Positions 41,533 through 50,496 of a DNA stretch of 64,000 nt are shown here, piece after piece. The translations under genes were made by a program, and so were the position numbers. This DNA is from Nocardioides coralli (GTDB lineage: Bacteria; Actinomycetota; Actinomycetes; Propionibacteriales; Nocardioidaceae), in NCBI RefSeq assembly GCF_019880385.1, contig NZ_CP082273.1, positions 2,046,001 through 2,110,000 of the forward strand, read 5' to 3'. Below the pieces are notes generated by a model that was given only the letters and a program-made list of their open reading frames with translations, did no database searches and was not told where the DNA came from. Numbering within the stretch: the stretch's first letter is position 1; each line of letters opens with the position of its first letter.

Positions 41533-42936
41533 ATGGCGATCACCGCTCCCGAGCAGCCCGACACCCGCGCGGTGCCGGATGACGCTGCGGGGGTGCTGGC
41601 CTTCGCCCGCCAGCGTCGGGCGGCCGCTGATCGGGCTGAGGCCGAGTTGTTGGCGGCGGCGGTGCAGTGGGCGGTGATCCACCCCGCCGAGTCGGTGGAG
41701 GACGCCGAGACCTACACCTTCCGCTCCGGCCTGGAAGGGGTGATCCCGATCGCCGGGCCGGGTGCGCCGCTGGTGGCGGAATTCTCCGTGGCCGAGTACG
41801 CCGCCGCCCTCGGCCTGTCCACCGAGGCCGGCAAGCACTACCTCGGCCAGGCCGTCGAACTGCGCTACCGACTCCCCCGGCTGTGGCGGCGGGTGATGGC
41901 CGGGGACCTGCCGGCCTGGAAGGCCCGCCGGGTCGCCGACACCACCATCGGCGCCGACCTCACCCCCGCGGCCGCCGGGTTCGTCGACACCCATGTGGCA
42001 CCGGTGGCCCACCGGATCCGCCCCACGGCCCTGGACCGGCTCGTGGAGGAGGCGATCGGCCGGTTCATGCCCGACCAGGCCGAACAGCGCCGCCGCGACG
42101 GCCTCGATCGGCGGCACTTCACCGTCGACCGCGACCACGTCTCCTTCGACGGCACCGCCTACGTCACCGGCGAGCTCGACCTCGCCGACGCGATCGACCT
42201 CGACGACGCCGTCCGTCACCTCGCCGGCCAGCTGGCCGACCTCGGCTCCGAGGCGACCCTGGACCAGCGCCGCGCCCTCGCGGTCGGCGAGCTCGCCCGC
42301 CGCCAACTCACCCTCGACCTCACCCCGCCGGAGGTTGAGGTGCGAGCGCAGCGAGCCACGAAACCCCCGGCCCCCACCCGCACACCGGTCCGCAAGACCG
42401 TGCTCTACCTCCACCTCAGCACCGACGCCCTCACCAGCACCGGCGACGGGATCGGCCGGTGCGAGACCACCCGCAAGCCGGTCACCGCCACCCAGATCCG
42501 CGACTGGTGCGGCCACCCCGACACCCACCTGGTGGTCCAGCCCGTCATCGACCTCAACGAGCACGTCCACGTCGACCAGTACGAGATCCCCCACCGGATC
42601 ACCGAACGCGTGACCCTGCGCGACCTCACCTGCGTCTTCCCGCACTGCACCCGGCCTGCCCGCCGGCTCCACCCCGACCAGCACGGTTGCGACCACGACC
42701 ACATCCGGCCCTACGCCGACCACCCCGAGACCTCCACGACCGGCATCGCACCGCTGTGCCGACGCCACCACCGCCACAAGACCCACGGCCACTGGCACTA
42801 CGAGACCCCCGAACCCGGCAGCTACCGGTGGACCTCACCCCACGGCTACCACTACCTCCGCGACCACACCGGCACCACCGCCATCGACCCCGCAGACGGC
42901 GACCGGCCCGAGCCAGGCCCACCCGACCGAGATTGA
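41533..42936 (+). CDS. DUF222 domain HNH endonuclease
   Basis: The 467-residue protein has the N-terminal DUF222 helical domain (residues 15-260: FARQRRAAADRAEAELLAAA, AAALGLSTEAGKHYLGQAVE, DRLVEEAIGRFMPDQAE). A C-terminal HNH domain near 375-420 reads CVFPHCTRPARRLHPDQHGC, DHDHIRPY and CRRHHRHKTHGHW. This family occurs in many copies in actinobacteria and is often exchanged between genomes; its biological role is unclear. Residues about 266-279 (PEVEVRAQRATKPP) are encoded by a copy of the dispersed repeat at 42328. A terminator follows at 42949. Confidence 0.9.
   Translation: MAITAPEQPDTRAVPDDAAGVLAFARQRRAAADRAEAELLAAAVQWAVIHPAESVEDAETYTFRSGLEGVIPIAGPGAPLVAEFSVAEYAAALGLSTEAGKHYLGQAVELRYRLPRLWRRVMAGDLPAWKARRVADTTIGADLTPAAAGFVDTHVAPVAHRIRPTALDRLVEEAIGRFMPDQAEQRRRDGLDRRHFTVDRDHVSFDGTAYVTGELDLADAIDLDDAVRHLAGQLADLGSEATLDQRRALAVGELARRQLTLDLTPPEVEVRAQRATKPPAPTRTPVRKTVLYLHLSTDALTSTGDGIGRCETTRKPVTATQIRDWCGHPDTHLVVQPVIDLNEHVHVDQYEIPHRITERVTLRDLTCVFPHCTRPARRLHPDQHGCDHDHIRPYADHPETSTTGIAPLCRRHHRHKTHGHWHYETPEPGSYRWTSPHGYHYLRDHTGTTAIDPADGDRPEPGPPDRD
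42328..42368 (+). repeat. Dispersed repeat embedded in the HNH nuclease gene
   Basis: CGGAGGTTGAGGTGCGAGCG continuing CAGCGAGCCACGAAACC matches the repeat halves seen at 24076-24117 and 24630-24672 (CCGGAGGTTGAGGTGCGAGG ... GAGCCACGAAACC), here with a shorter middle. It sits in frame between the DUF222 and HNH domains and adds a Lys/Arg/Pro linker without breaking the gene. Confidence 0.8.
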
Positions 42937-42948
42937 CCCCGCCCCACA

Positions 42949-42972
42949 CCCCGCCCACACCACAGGGCGGGG
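42949..42972 (+). terminator. Hairpin terminator after the HNH nuclease gene
   Basis: The stem CCCCGCCC / GGGCGGGG (8 bp) with loop ACACCACA is followed by GTT. It lies 12 bp after the nuclease stop and 28 bp before the end of the opposing gene, so it could serve both. Confidence 0.7.
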
Positions 42973-43000
42973 GTTCCGGCACGCGTCGAGGGTCCGGGAC

Positions 43001-43396
43001 TCAGTCGAGCAGGAGGATGCTCAGCGCCAGCGCGCCCCAGGCGCCGACCACGACGAAGATCAGCACCTCGACCGACTCCAGCCACGTCCCCGCCAGCGGC
43101 CCCACCAGGGGCTGGACGGTCACCGAGGCCAGCGCCACCAGCAGCAGGGTGATCGCGGCGAGCACCACCACGAAGGCACCGTCCGTCGCCTCCCCCGCCG
43201 CGACCGTCACCAGGGCCAGGAGCTCGGCCACGACCACCAGGACGAGGGCGACGACAGCAATCCAGAGGCCCGCCGCCCCCCGCAACCGGACGAGCACCCC
43301 GGAGGGCGCGTCCAGCCGCGCGACGGCGAGCCCGAGTGCGATCAGCAGTGTCGGGATCACGAGCGCGGCCACCTCGAAGAAGGTGAGGTCGACCAC
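43001..43396 (-). CDS. Small membrane protein of unknown function
   Basis: The 131-residue protein is almost wholly hydrophobic, with four helices (FEVAALVIPTLLIALGLAVA, IAVVALVLVVVAELLALVTV, FVVVLAAITLLLVALASV and VLIFVVVGAWGALALSILLL). There are no conserved polar motifs I can name. A GTG at 43396 with GGGGGAG 5 nt upstream gives the start. It lies 18 bp downstream of sigA and may be read from the sigA message. Confidence 0.65.
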   Translation of the reverse strand: MVDLTFFEVAALVIPTLLIALGLAVARLDAPSGVLVRLRGAAGLWIAVVALVLVVVAELLALVTVAAGEATDGAFVVVLAAITLLLVALASVTVQPLVGPLAGTWLESVEVLIFVVVGAWGALALSILLLD

Positions 43397-43414
43397 GGCT
43401 CCCCCGTTCCTGCG

Positions 43415-44884
43415 TCAGTCCAGGTAGTCGCGCAGCACCTGCGAGCGGCTCGGGTGACGCAGCTTCGACATGGTCTTCGACTCGATCTGCCGGATCCGCT
43501 CGCGGGTGACGCCGTAGACCTTGCCGATCTCGTCGAGCGTCTTGGGCTGGCCGTCGGTGAGGCCGAAGCGCATCGACACGACACCCGCCTCGCGCTCCGA
43601 CAGGGTGTCGAGCACGGCGTGGAGCTGCTCCTGGAGCAGGGTGAACGACACGGCGTCGGCCGGGACGATCGCCTCGGAGTCCTCGATCAGGTCACCGAAC
43701 TCGGAGTCGCCGTCCTCGCCCAGCGGCGTGTGGAGCGAGATCGGCTCACGGCCGTACTTCTGGACCTCGATGACCTTCTCGGGGGTCATGTCGAGCTCGA
43801 TGGCGAGCTCCTCCGGGGTGGGCTCGCGCCCCAGGTCCTGCAGCATCTGCCGCTGGACCCGAGCCAGCTTGTTGATGACCTCGACCATGTGGACCGGGAT
43901 CCGGATGGTGCGGGCCTGGTCGGCCATCGCACGGGTGATCGCCTGGCGGATCCACCAGGTCGCATAGGTCGAGAACTTGTAGCCCTTGGTGTAGTCGAAC
44001 TTCTCGACCGCACGGATCAGACCGAGGTTCCCCTCCTGGATGAGGTCGAGGAAGAGCATGCCGCGGCCGGTGTAGCGCTTGGCCAGCGAGACCACGAGCC
44101 GCAGGTTCGCCTCGAGCAGGTGGTTCTTGGCGCGGCGCCCGTCCTCGGCGATCCACTCCAGCTCCTCGAGCAGCTTGGCGCTGATCTTGCCGCCCTTGGC
44201 GAGCTTCTCCTCCGAGAACAGGCCGGCCTCGATCCGCTTGGCGAGCTCGACCTCCATCTCGGCGTTGAGGAGCGGCACCTTGCCGATCTGCTTGAGGTAG
44301 TCCTTGACGGGGTCGGCCGTGGCGCCGGCGACGGTGACCTGCTGCTCGGGCTCACCGGACTCGTCGGTGTCGGAGACGACGAACGACGCCTCCTTCTCGT
44401 CCTGCTTGATCGTCGGGTCGGTCGCCACGTCCTTCTCGAACTGCTCGTCCGAGATGTCCGGCAGCACCTTCTTGCCGTCGGGACCCACGACGACCTGCTC
44501 GCTCGCCTCGGCAGACGCCTCCGGCTGGTCGGCGGCAGCCGACTTCTTCGCCGCAGCCTTCTTGGCCGGCGCCTTCTTCGCAGCGGCCTTCTTGGCCGGC
44601 GCCTTCTTCGCAGCAGCCTTCTTGGTGGCCGCCGAGGTGGTCTTGCGTGCCGTCGTCGCTGCCACGGCACGCCCCCCTGCGGGGATGTCCACCGAGATGC
44701 CGAGCCCACTCAGGTGCGCCATCAAGCCCTTGAGGTGGCGTGGCTCGACGGCGGCCTCCTCCGTGGCGTGGCGGACGTCCTCGGGGGTGACACTGCCGGA
44801 CGGTCGGCCTCGGTCGATGAGGGCCAGCACGGCGGGATGTGCCAGCACCGCGGCGGGAAGCTGCTTGCGCGCGTTCGAGGACAC
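43415..44884 (-). CDS. sigA: Principal RNA polymerase sigma factor (SigA/HrdB)
   Basis: This 489-residue primary sigma factor recruits RNA polymerase to housekeeping promoters. The core is complete: region 1.2 ([20 protein letters not shown]), region 2 ([20 protein letters not shown], then the -10-binding [16 protein letters not shown]), region 3 and the region 4 helix-turn-helix ([20 protein letters not shown]). The N-terminus has a Lys/Ala-rich repeat linker ([14 protein letters not shown]) typical of HrdB proteins. I prefer the GTG at 44884, 5 nt after AGAGG; a GTG two codons earlier (44890) is possible. A TTGACG element lies at 44934-44929. Confidence 0.96.
   Translation of the reverse strand: MSSNARKQLPAAVLAHPAVLALIDRGRPSGSVTPEDVRHATEEAAVEPRHLKGLMAHLSGLGISVDIPAGGRAVAATTARKTTSAATKKAAAKKAPAKKAAAKKAPAKKAAAKKSAAADQPEASAEASEQVVVGPDGKKVLPDISDEQFEKDVATDPTIKQDEKEASFVVSDTDESGEPEQQVTVAGATADPVKDYLKQIGKVPLLNAEMEVELAKRIEAGLFSEEKLAKGGKISAKLLEELEWIAEDGRRAKNHLLEANLRLVVSLAKRYTGRGMLFLDLIQEGNLGLIRAVEKFDYTKGYKFSTYATWWIRQAITRAMADQARTIRIPVHMVEVINKLARVQRQMLQDLGREPTPEELAIELDMTPEKVIEVQKYGREPISLHTPLGEDGDSEFGDLIEDSEAIVPADAVSFTLLQEQLHAVLDTLSEREAGVVSMRFGLTDGQPKTLDEIGKVYGVTRERIRQIESKTMSKLRHPSRSQVLRDYLD
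44553..44640 (-). repeat. 30-bp tandem repeat within sigA
   Basis: The plus strand contains CAGCGGCCTTCTTGGCCGGC followed by GCCTTCTTCG in about three consecutive 30-bp units with few differences (44553-44580, 44581-44610, 44611-44630). Each unit encodes the ten residues [10 protein letters not shown]. Slippage at such repeats can change linker length in frame. Confidence 0.8.
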
Positions 44885-44994
44885 GAACACCTCTCGTCAG
44901 GGGCACAGGGCGCGGCGAAGCCCGGATACGTCAAGAGCCGCGTGGCCATTCTGCCACGCGCCCCGCGGGGATCCGAAGCCAGTGGGCACGGGTG

Positions 44995-45561
44995 TCAGCC
45001 GGCAGCCTTCGCCGCGGCCTTCATCTGCTTCTTGTGGTCGCGCACCTTCTGCAGCGACTCGGCGTCCACGACGTCGGCCACGGAGCGGTAGCCGTCCTCG
45101 GCGTACGCGCCCACGACCTGCTCCCACCCCGGGGGCCGTACGCCGAGCTGCTTGGCCAGCAGCGCGACGAAGATCTGTGACTTCTGCTTGCCGAAACCGG
45201 GCAGCGCCTGGATCCGTCGGAGCAGGTCCTTCGCGTCGGTGGCACCCGTCCACAGCCTCGAGGCGTCGCCCTCGTGCTCGTCGGCCACGATCCGGGCGAG
45301 CTCCTGCAGCCGGCGTGCCATCGAGCCGGGGAACCGGTGGATGGCCGGCGGGGTGGCACACAGCTCGGCGAACTCGTCGGGGTCCGCGGCCGCGATCGCG
45401 GCCGGCTCGAGGCTCCCGAACCGGTCGAGGACCTTGGCGGGCCCGCGGAAGGCGTGCTCCATGGGGTACTGCTGGTCCAGCATCATGCCGACCAGCAGCG
45501 CGAACGGGCTCCCGGTCAGCACCTCGTCGGCGTGGTCGTCCCCGGTGATCGCGATGCCCAT
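44995..45561 (-). CDS. HhH-GPD-type base-excision DNA repair protein
   Basis: The 188-residue protein shows the HhH-GPD glycosylase fold: FALLVGMMLDQQYPMEHAF near residue 21, helices with PAIHRFPGSMARRLQEL, and the hairpin RRIQALPGFGKQKSQIFVAL. A catalytic Asp is less clear than in MutY/Nth and there is no iron-sulfur Cys cluster. Length and style match short actinobacterial members annotated as base-excision repair proteins. The ATG at 45561 begins MGIAITGDDHADEVL; upstream in-frame sequence is poor. It is transcribed with, and 17 bp downstream of, the universal stress protein gene. Confidence 0.83.
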   Translation of the reverse strand: MGIAITGDDHADEVLTGSPFALLVGMMLDQQYPMEHAFRGPAKVLDRFGSLEPAAIAAADPDEFAELCATPPAIHRFPGSMARRLQELARIVADEHEGDASRLWTGATDAKDLLRRIQALPGFGKQKSQIFVALLAKQLGVRPPGWEQVVGAYAEDGYRSVADVVDAESLQKVRDHKKQMKAAAKAAG

Positions 45562-45578
45562 GGCGCCGTCCCGCCCGC

Positions 45579-45983
45579 TCAGGTGTCGGCCTTCACGGCC
45601 AGCACGGGGCACTTGGCGTCGAGCAGGATCCGCTGCGCGTTGCTGCCCAGGATCAGCTTGCCGACCGGCGAACGCCTCCGCAGGCCGATGACGATCAGCT
45701 CCGCCTCGGCGTCCTCGGCGATGCCGATGAGGTCCTCGGCCGGCTCGAAGCCCCTGACCAGCTGCCGGATCTCGTGCTCGACGCCGGCCTCGGCCAGCCG
45801 GGCCTCGATGCGCGACATCTCGGCCTGCGACTTGGCGGCGTCGCCGTCATCGAAGTCGTTGCCCCCGCGGTGGGAGTTGACCACCACGACCTTCGCCCCA
45901 CGCAGCCGGGCCTCGGCGATCCCGCTCTCCAGCGCCGCCTGACCCTCGGGCTTGGGCACGAAGCCCACCACCACGGTCCCCAT
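45579..45983 (-). CDS. Universal stress protein family protein
   Basis: The 134-residue UspA-type protein starts TVVVGFVPKPEGQAALESGI and ends with the ATP-binding signature (GLRRRSPVGKLILGSNAQRI, with G-x2-G-x9-G-[S/N]). It probably binds ATP. Members respond to stress or dormancy. The ATG is preceded by GAGGAGGG, with a CAGGCT -10 candidate 15 nt up. It leads the two-gene unit with the HhH-GPD repair protein. Confidence 0.88.
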   Translation of the reverse strand: MGTVVVGFVPKPEGQAALESGIAEARLRGAKVVVVNSHRGGNDFDDGDAAKSQAEMSRIEARLAEAGVEHEIRQLVRGFEPAEDLIGIAEDAEAELIVIGLRRRSPVGKLILGSNAQRILLDAKCPVLAVKADT

Positions 45984-46100
45984 TGACCCTCCTCAGCCTG
46001 TTTCGCCATCGCTTGCGGTGCACGCTACCGAATCGGGCGCGGCGCGACAGCCTGTGGAGGGCCGGGCTGGACGAGGCCACCGCTGGGGCAGGCTGGGCCG

Positions 46101-46511
46101 GTGCCCTACCTCGAGGAGCCGGTGTCGCGCGAGACCGCCCTGCTGCTGCGGGAGGCCGTGCGGCGGCACGTGATCGCCGAGCGGCGTCGCCGCTTCGCCG
46201 CGCTGGTGCACGTCGGCCGTCCGGGCGGCCGGGAGTGGTCCACAGCAGCGCCCCTCCACGGGAGCGACCACGCCCTGCGGTCCGACGTCATGGCTGCGTT
46301 GCTGGGCCTGGTGGGCGACCGCCCTCACCTGGTCTGGCTGACGCGACCGGGCGAGCTCACCCAGCACGATCTCGACGCCGCCTGGCTGAGCGCCGCCGCC
46401 AGCGCCTACGCCGAGGCCGACCGCGACCTGTCGTGGGTGGTCGTGACCCGACGCGGGTGGTGGGACCCGCGGAGTGGCACGCGACGCGTGTGGCAGCGGA
46501 TGCGGCCCTGA
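46101..46511 (+). CDS. Hypothetical protein
   Basis: I do not recognise this 136-residue protein. Its N-terminal half is a basic amphipathic helix (ALLLREAVRRHVIAERRRRF). Central strands HLVWLTRPGELTQHDLDAAW and a C-terminal WVVVTRRGWWDPRSGTRRVW follow. The acidic and basic mix and lack of signals suggest a soluble protein. CAGGCT at 46089-46094 is 6 nt before the GTG, matching the leaderless pattern. Its stop is 16 bp from the opposing ligase gene end. Confidence 0.72.
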   Translation: MPYLEEPVSRETALLLREAVRRHVIAERRRRFAALVHVGRPGGREWSTAAPLHGSDHALRSDVMAALLGLVGDRPHLVWLTRPGELTQHDLDAAWLSAAASAYAEADRDLSWVVVTRRGWWDPRSGTRRVWQRMRP

Positions 46512-46527
46512 GATGGGCCGTGACTCC

Positions 46528-47991
46528 TCACTCCCAGGTGTGGACCGGCTCGTTGGTGTGCATGTTGGCGCGGTAGTCCTCCAGGGTCCGACGCAACGCG
46601 TCGTAACGGTCGAGGTCGGCGCGGTCGTGCATCCGGCGAGCGAACCACTCGGCGCCGTTGGTCCCGGTGAGGCAGCGTTGCTCGATGATCCCCAGCAGCC
46701 GGTCGGCCTCCTCTCCCGGCACACCCCAGGAGGAGAGCCCGCCGTGCGCGAGGGTGAGCAGCTTGCGCACGATCAGCTCGGTCACCCGCACCTGGCCGAT
46801 CCCTGGCCAGTAGACCTGGGTGTCGAGGCCGAACTCCGCGGCCGCGTGGAAGTTCTCCTCCGCCGCGGAGAACGACATCTGCGACCAGAGCGGACGCTCG
46901 CTCTCGGCCAGTGCGCGCACCAGGCCGAAGTAGAAGGCCGCGTTGGCCATCATGTCGGCGACGGTGGGTCCGGCGCCCAGGCACCGGTTCTCCACCCGGA
47001 GGTGAGGAACCCCGTCGACGGAGTCGTAGACGGGCCGGTTCCAGCGGTAGACGGTGCCGTTGTGGAGCCGCAGCTCCTGGAGCGTGGGCGTTCCCCCGGC
47101 CTCGAGGACCTCCAGCGGATCCTCCTCGTCGGTGATCGGCAGCAGTGCGGGGAAGTAGCGCACGTTCTCCTCGAAGAGGTCGAAGACCGAGGTGATCCAC
47201 CGCTCCCCGAACCACACCCGGGGCCGGACGCCCTGCGCCTTCAGCTCCTCGCTGCGGGTGTCGGTGGCCTGCTCGAACAGCGGGATCCGGGTCTCGCGCC
47301 ACAGCTCCTTGCCGAGCAGGTAGGGACTGTTGGCGCCCACGGCGATCTGGATCGCCGAGATCGCCTGGGAGGCGTTCCAGTACGCCGCGAACTGGTCGGG
47401 CGAGGTCTGCACGTGGAACTGGGTGCTGGTGCACGCGGCCTCGGGGACGATCGAGTCGGCGGTCGTGACCAGCCGTTCCGGCCCCGCGATGGAGATCGTG
47501 ATGTCCTCGCCCCGCGCGGCCATGATCTGCTGGCTCAGCAGCTTGTAGCGGGGGTTCGGCGTGAGGCTCCCGAGCGCCAGGTGTCCCTCGGCGAGGGTCG
47601 GGAGGATGCCGATCATCACCATGTGGGCGCCCACCTCGGCCGACTTGGCCTCGGCGTCGTTGAGGCTGCGGCGCAGGGCGCTCTCGAAGGTCGAGAGCCC
47701 TCCCTCGCGCAGCCGAGCGGGCGGCACGTTGATCTCGATGTTGAACTGGCCGAGCTCGGTCACGAACTCCGGGTCGGCGATCGCGGAGAGTGCCTCGGTG
47801 TTCTTGAGGGCCGGGTCGCCGTGCTCGTCGACCAGGTTGAGCTCGACCTCGAGACCGGTCATCGGGTCGTCGGTGTCGAAGCGCGCCTCGCGCAGCATCC
47901 GGGCGAACACGTCGAGACACCGACGCACCTTCTCGCGGTGCCTCGTGCGGTCGGCGCGGGAGAACTCCTGTGCGGCAACCTCTTCGCCCAT
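46528..47991 (-). CDS. Glutamate-cysteine ligase family protein
   Basis: This 487-residue protein is of the GCS2-like type found in actinobacteria. Motifs: TGLEVELNLVDEHGDP near residue 45 (metal-binding Glu), FNIEINVPPARL near residue 83, TQFHVQTSPDQFAAYWNASQ and LRVENRCLGAGPTVADM near residue 335. Such enzymes join glutamate and an amine or cysteine using ATP. Nocardioides make mycothiol and lack glutathione, so the real substrate may differ. TAGGGT at 48003-47998 lies 6 nt before the ATG. Confidence 0.88.
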   Translation of the reverse strand: MGEEVAAQEFSRADRTRHREKVRRCLDVFARMLREARFDTDDPMTGLEVELNLVDEHGDPALKNTEALSAIADPEFVTELGQFNIEINVPPARLREGGLSTFESALRRSLNDAEAKSAEVGAHMVMIGILPTLAEGHLALGSLTPNPRYKLLSQQIMAARGEDITISIAGPERLVTTADSIVPEAACTSTQFHVQTSPDQFAAYWNASQAISAIQIAVGANSPYLLGKELWRETRIPLFEQATDTRSEELKAQGVRPRVWFGERWITSVFDLFEENVRYFPALLPITDEEDPLEVLEAGGTPTLQELRLHNGTVYRWNRPVYDSVDGVPHLRVENRCLGAGPTVADMMANAAFYFGLVRALAESERPLWSQMSFSAAEENFHAAAEFGLDTQVYWPGIGQVRVTELIVRKLLTLAHGGLSSWGVPGEEADRLLGIIEQRCLTGTNGAEWFARRMHDRADLDRYDALRRTLEDYRANMHTNEPVHTWE

Positions 47992-48030
47992 GCGCTGACC
48001 CTAGGGAGGAAACGGCTCGACGGCGACCCC

Positions 48031-48987
48031 CTAGGGGCTTGGCCACCGCGTGTCACGGACGTGCTCCCACTCCTCGGGTGAGACAGCGGCCACGAGCAGG
48101 TCGGCCACCAGGCGCGCCAGAGAGTGGTCCGGATCGAGTGCTCGTGCCCGGTCCACGGCACACCACGCGAGCGCGCCGTCGCCCGACACCCAGGCCACGA
48201 ACCCCAGCACCGCCGCCGCGTGGGGCGCCAGGTCGTCCGGAGCCCGGCGGACCAGGTCCGATCACAGTCGGACGTGGTCGCGGGCGCGCTCGCGGCGTAC
48301 TCCCCACCACGCCACGTCACGGACGTGCGGGACGGCGATGGCCTCGAGCAACCCGGCCGCTTCGTCCGGGCCCGGTGAGGCGCCGGTGTCGATCAGGCGC
48401 GCCACCACGTCCTCGACCCACTCCGCCCCGGCGCGCCGCCCGGTCCGTGCGGCCTCGACGAGGGCCACCGCGGCCTCCTCCGACTCCACCGTGGCCGCCA
48501 GCGCCCGACGTGACCCGTGCAGGACGCGGCCCTCGAGGATCGCCTGGGCCACGAAGGGGTGGGCCGAGATGTCGTAAGGAACACCGGGACCGTGGGACGC
48601 GCGGTCACCCCGCAGCGGGTACCACCGGCCGTCGTGGACCCGCAGTCCGTCGACGAGCTCGACACCGCCCCGCTCCAGCGCGGCGCCGACCCTGCGGAAC
48701 GCCCGACGCGCCTGCAGGTGGTCGCCGGTGTAGAGCAGCATCACTGCCGCCTGCACGCGATGACGGGTCGCCGGCTCCACCAGCACCCGCGCCACCTCGT
48801 GGAGGTCGTGCTCGGCCGACGGCAGGTCCACGCGCGCGTGGAAGGTGCGGCCCGGCCCGACGGTGAGCAGCACCAGCGAGTCGTCGGGGTCGAAGCCGAG
48901 GACGACCCGCGCGACGGCGAGGAGGTCCTCGGGGCTGCGGGCGGTCAGGCTGCGCGGTGCGGTGTCGTGGGGGTGCGCGGACGTCAT
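48031..48987 (-). pseudogene. DUF4192 family protein interrupted by an in-frame TGA
   Basis: A DUF4192 protein of 318 residues is encoded from the ATG at 48987 (GGGGGAG 8 nt upstream) to a TAG at 48031-48033, but codon 242 is TGA (48264-48262). The part before it has the family start SPEDLLAVARVVLGFDPDDS and the VAWWGVRR helix. After the TGA the same frame continues with the expected end: SDLVRRAPDDLAPHAAAVLG, then FVAWVSGDGALAWCAVDRAR and SPEEWEHVRD. The interrupted codon is normally Trp (RLW-S/T-DLV), so TGG changed to TGA. Possible causes are a recent nonsense mutation, read-through or a sequence error. Confidence 0.88.
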
Positions 48988-49131
48988 GGAGGCACGCTCC
49001 CCCGGTAGACCGACAGCGCGAGCCGACCATCCACGCGGCTGGGGACGAGGCGGACCCGTGGGTGTCTGTGGACGACGGGTGGCCCGAGGGGACGACCGCT
49101 GAGCGCGGACGAAGGCGGTACCTTGCCCGGC

Positions 49132-50439
49132 ATGCGGGCCACCGCCTCGTTGCTGCACCTCGACCTCGATGCGTTCTACGCCGCGGTCGAGCAGCGCGAC
49201 AAGCCGTCGCTGCGGGGCAAGCCCGTCGTCGTCGGCGGTGTCGGCGGTCGCGGCGTCGTGGCGACGGCGTCCTACGAGGCACGGAAGTACGGCGTGCGGT
49301 CGGCGATGTCCACCCGCGAGGCCCGGTCCCGCTGTCCCCACGCCGCCTTCCTCAGCGGCCGCTTCCACGCCTACCGCGACACCAGCCGCGCGGTGATGAC
49401 CGCGCTGCGGGACGTCTCACCGCTGGTCGAGCCGTTGTCCCTGGACGAGGCCTTCGTCGACCTCGAGGCGGCCGACCTGCCCGACCTGACGGTCGCGACG
49501 GTCAGCGGGCTGGCCGAGTCGCTCCGCGCTCGTGTCCGTGAGGTGACCGGCGGGCTGACCGCGTCGGTGGGCGTCGGGACCTCGAAGTTCATCGCCAAGG
49601 TCGCCAGCGACCTCGACAAGCCCGACGGCCTCGTGGTCGTCCCCCCGGGCGGCGAGGTGGAGCTGTTGCGGCCCATGCACGTCACGGTGATCCCGGGTGT
49701 CGGTCCCGCCACCGCCGAACGGCTGCGCCGGGCCGGCATCCACACCGTCGCCGACCTCGAGACCGTGAGCGTGGAAGAGCTGGTGAGGCTCGTGGGCCGC
49801 GCCCACGGCACCTCGCTCCACGCGCTGGCCCGGGCCCAGGACGACCGGGCAGTGGAGCCGGAGCGGGAGACGAAGTCGGTGTCGGTGGAGGGCACCTACG
49901 ACACCGACCTCACCGACCGCCGGCTGATGGAGGGCCTGCTGACCCGGCAGGCGGGGCAGGTGGCCGAGCGCCTGCGCGCGAGCGGCCTCTCCGGGCGGAC
50001 CGTCACCATCAAGGTGAGGCTCCACGACTTCACCACCCTCAACCGCTCGACCACGCTGCCCTCGCCCACCGACCAGGCGTCGACCATCGGCAGGTTGGCG
50101 CGTGGTCTCCTCGCCGAGCTCGACACGTCGGGGGGCGTACGGCTCCTCGGCGTCGGCGTCTCGGGCCTGGCCGACTGGATCCAGGAGGACCTCTTCGGCC
50201 CCGACGAGGAGGACCCGGTCGAACCCCCGCCCGCCGTCCCGGGACCCCGGATGTCGCGGTCGTCGTGGTCACCGGGCATGGACGTGGTGCACGCCGACCT
50301 GGGACGCGGGTGGGTGTGGGGGTCGGGCCGCGGCGTCGTGACCGTCCGCTTCGAGACCGCGGAGACCGGACCCGGCCCGGTGCGGTCCTATCCCGTCGAC
50401 GACCCGGCTCTCGAGCCGTGGCGCCCTCCGGAGTCCTGA
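49132..50439 (+). CDS. dinB: DNA polymerase IV (Y family)
   Basis: This 435-residue lesion-bypass polymerase copies damaged DNA. It has LHLDLDAFYAAVEQRD (catalytic Asp pair), GVVATASYEARKYGVRSAM, the second carboxylates in PLSLDEAFVDL, and HhH motifs (VIPGVGPATAERLRRAGI). The little-finger domain ends with ADWIQEDLFG, in which QEDLF fits the sliding-clamp binding motif. About 80 residues of unknown purpose follow. The ATG at 49132 is 7 nt after TACCTT (49119-49124); a TTG at 49123 lies inside that element. No LexA box is seen upstream. A terminator overlaps the stop. Confidence 0.93.
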   Translation: MRATASLLHLDLDAFYAAVEQRDKPSLRGKPVVVGGVGGRGVVATASYEARKYGVRSAMSTREARSRCPHAAFLSGRFHAYRDTSRAVMTALRDVSPLVEPLSLDEAFVDLEAADLPDLTVATVSGLAESLRARVREVTGGLTASVGVGTSKFIAKVASDLDKPDGLVVVPPGGEVELLRPMHVTVIPGVGPATAERLRRAGIHTVADLETVSVEELVRLVGRAHGTSLHALARAQDDRAVEPERETKSVSVEGTYDTDLTDRRLMEGLLTRQAGQVAERLRASGLSGRTVTIKVRLHDFTTLNRSTTLPSPTDQASTIGRLARGLLAELDTSGGVRLLGVGVSGLADWIQEDLFGPDEEDPVEPPPAVPGPRMSRSSWSPGMDVVHADLGRGWVWGSGRGVVTVRFETAETGPGPVRSYPVDDPALEPWRPPES

Positions 50440-50457
50440 CCGCCGACCGGACTCCGG
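50428..50457 (+). terminator. Hairpin at the dinB stop
   Basis: CCGGAGTCC (50428-50436) and GGACTCCGG (50449-50457) form a 9-bp stem with a 12-nt loop that contains the dinB stop codon. It lies 26 bp before the -10 element of the next gene. Confidence 0.6.
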
Positions 50458-50496
50458 GGTGAGGCGCCCCACCACCGGGTCTCTAGATTGGCCGCC

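Noticed and set aside
46528..47991. Calling this ligase a glutathione-synthesis enzyme (gshA)
   Set aside because: Actinobacteria of this group use mycothiol; family membership is clear but the cysteine substrate is not established.
49081..49132. LexA (SOS) box upstream of dinB
   Set aside because: No TCGAAC-N4-GTTCGA-like sequence can be found; only a -10 element is visible.
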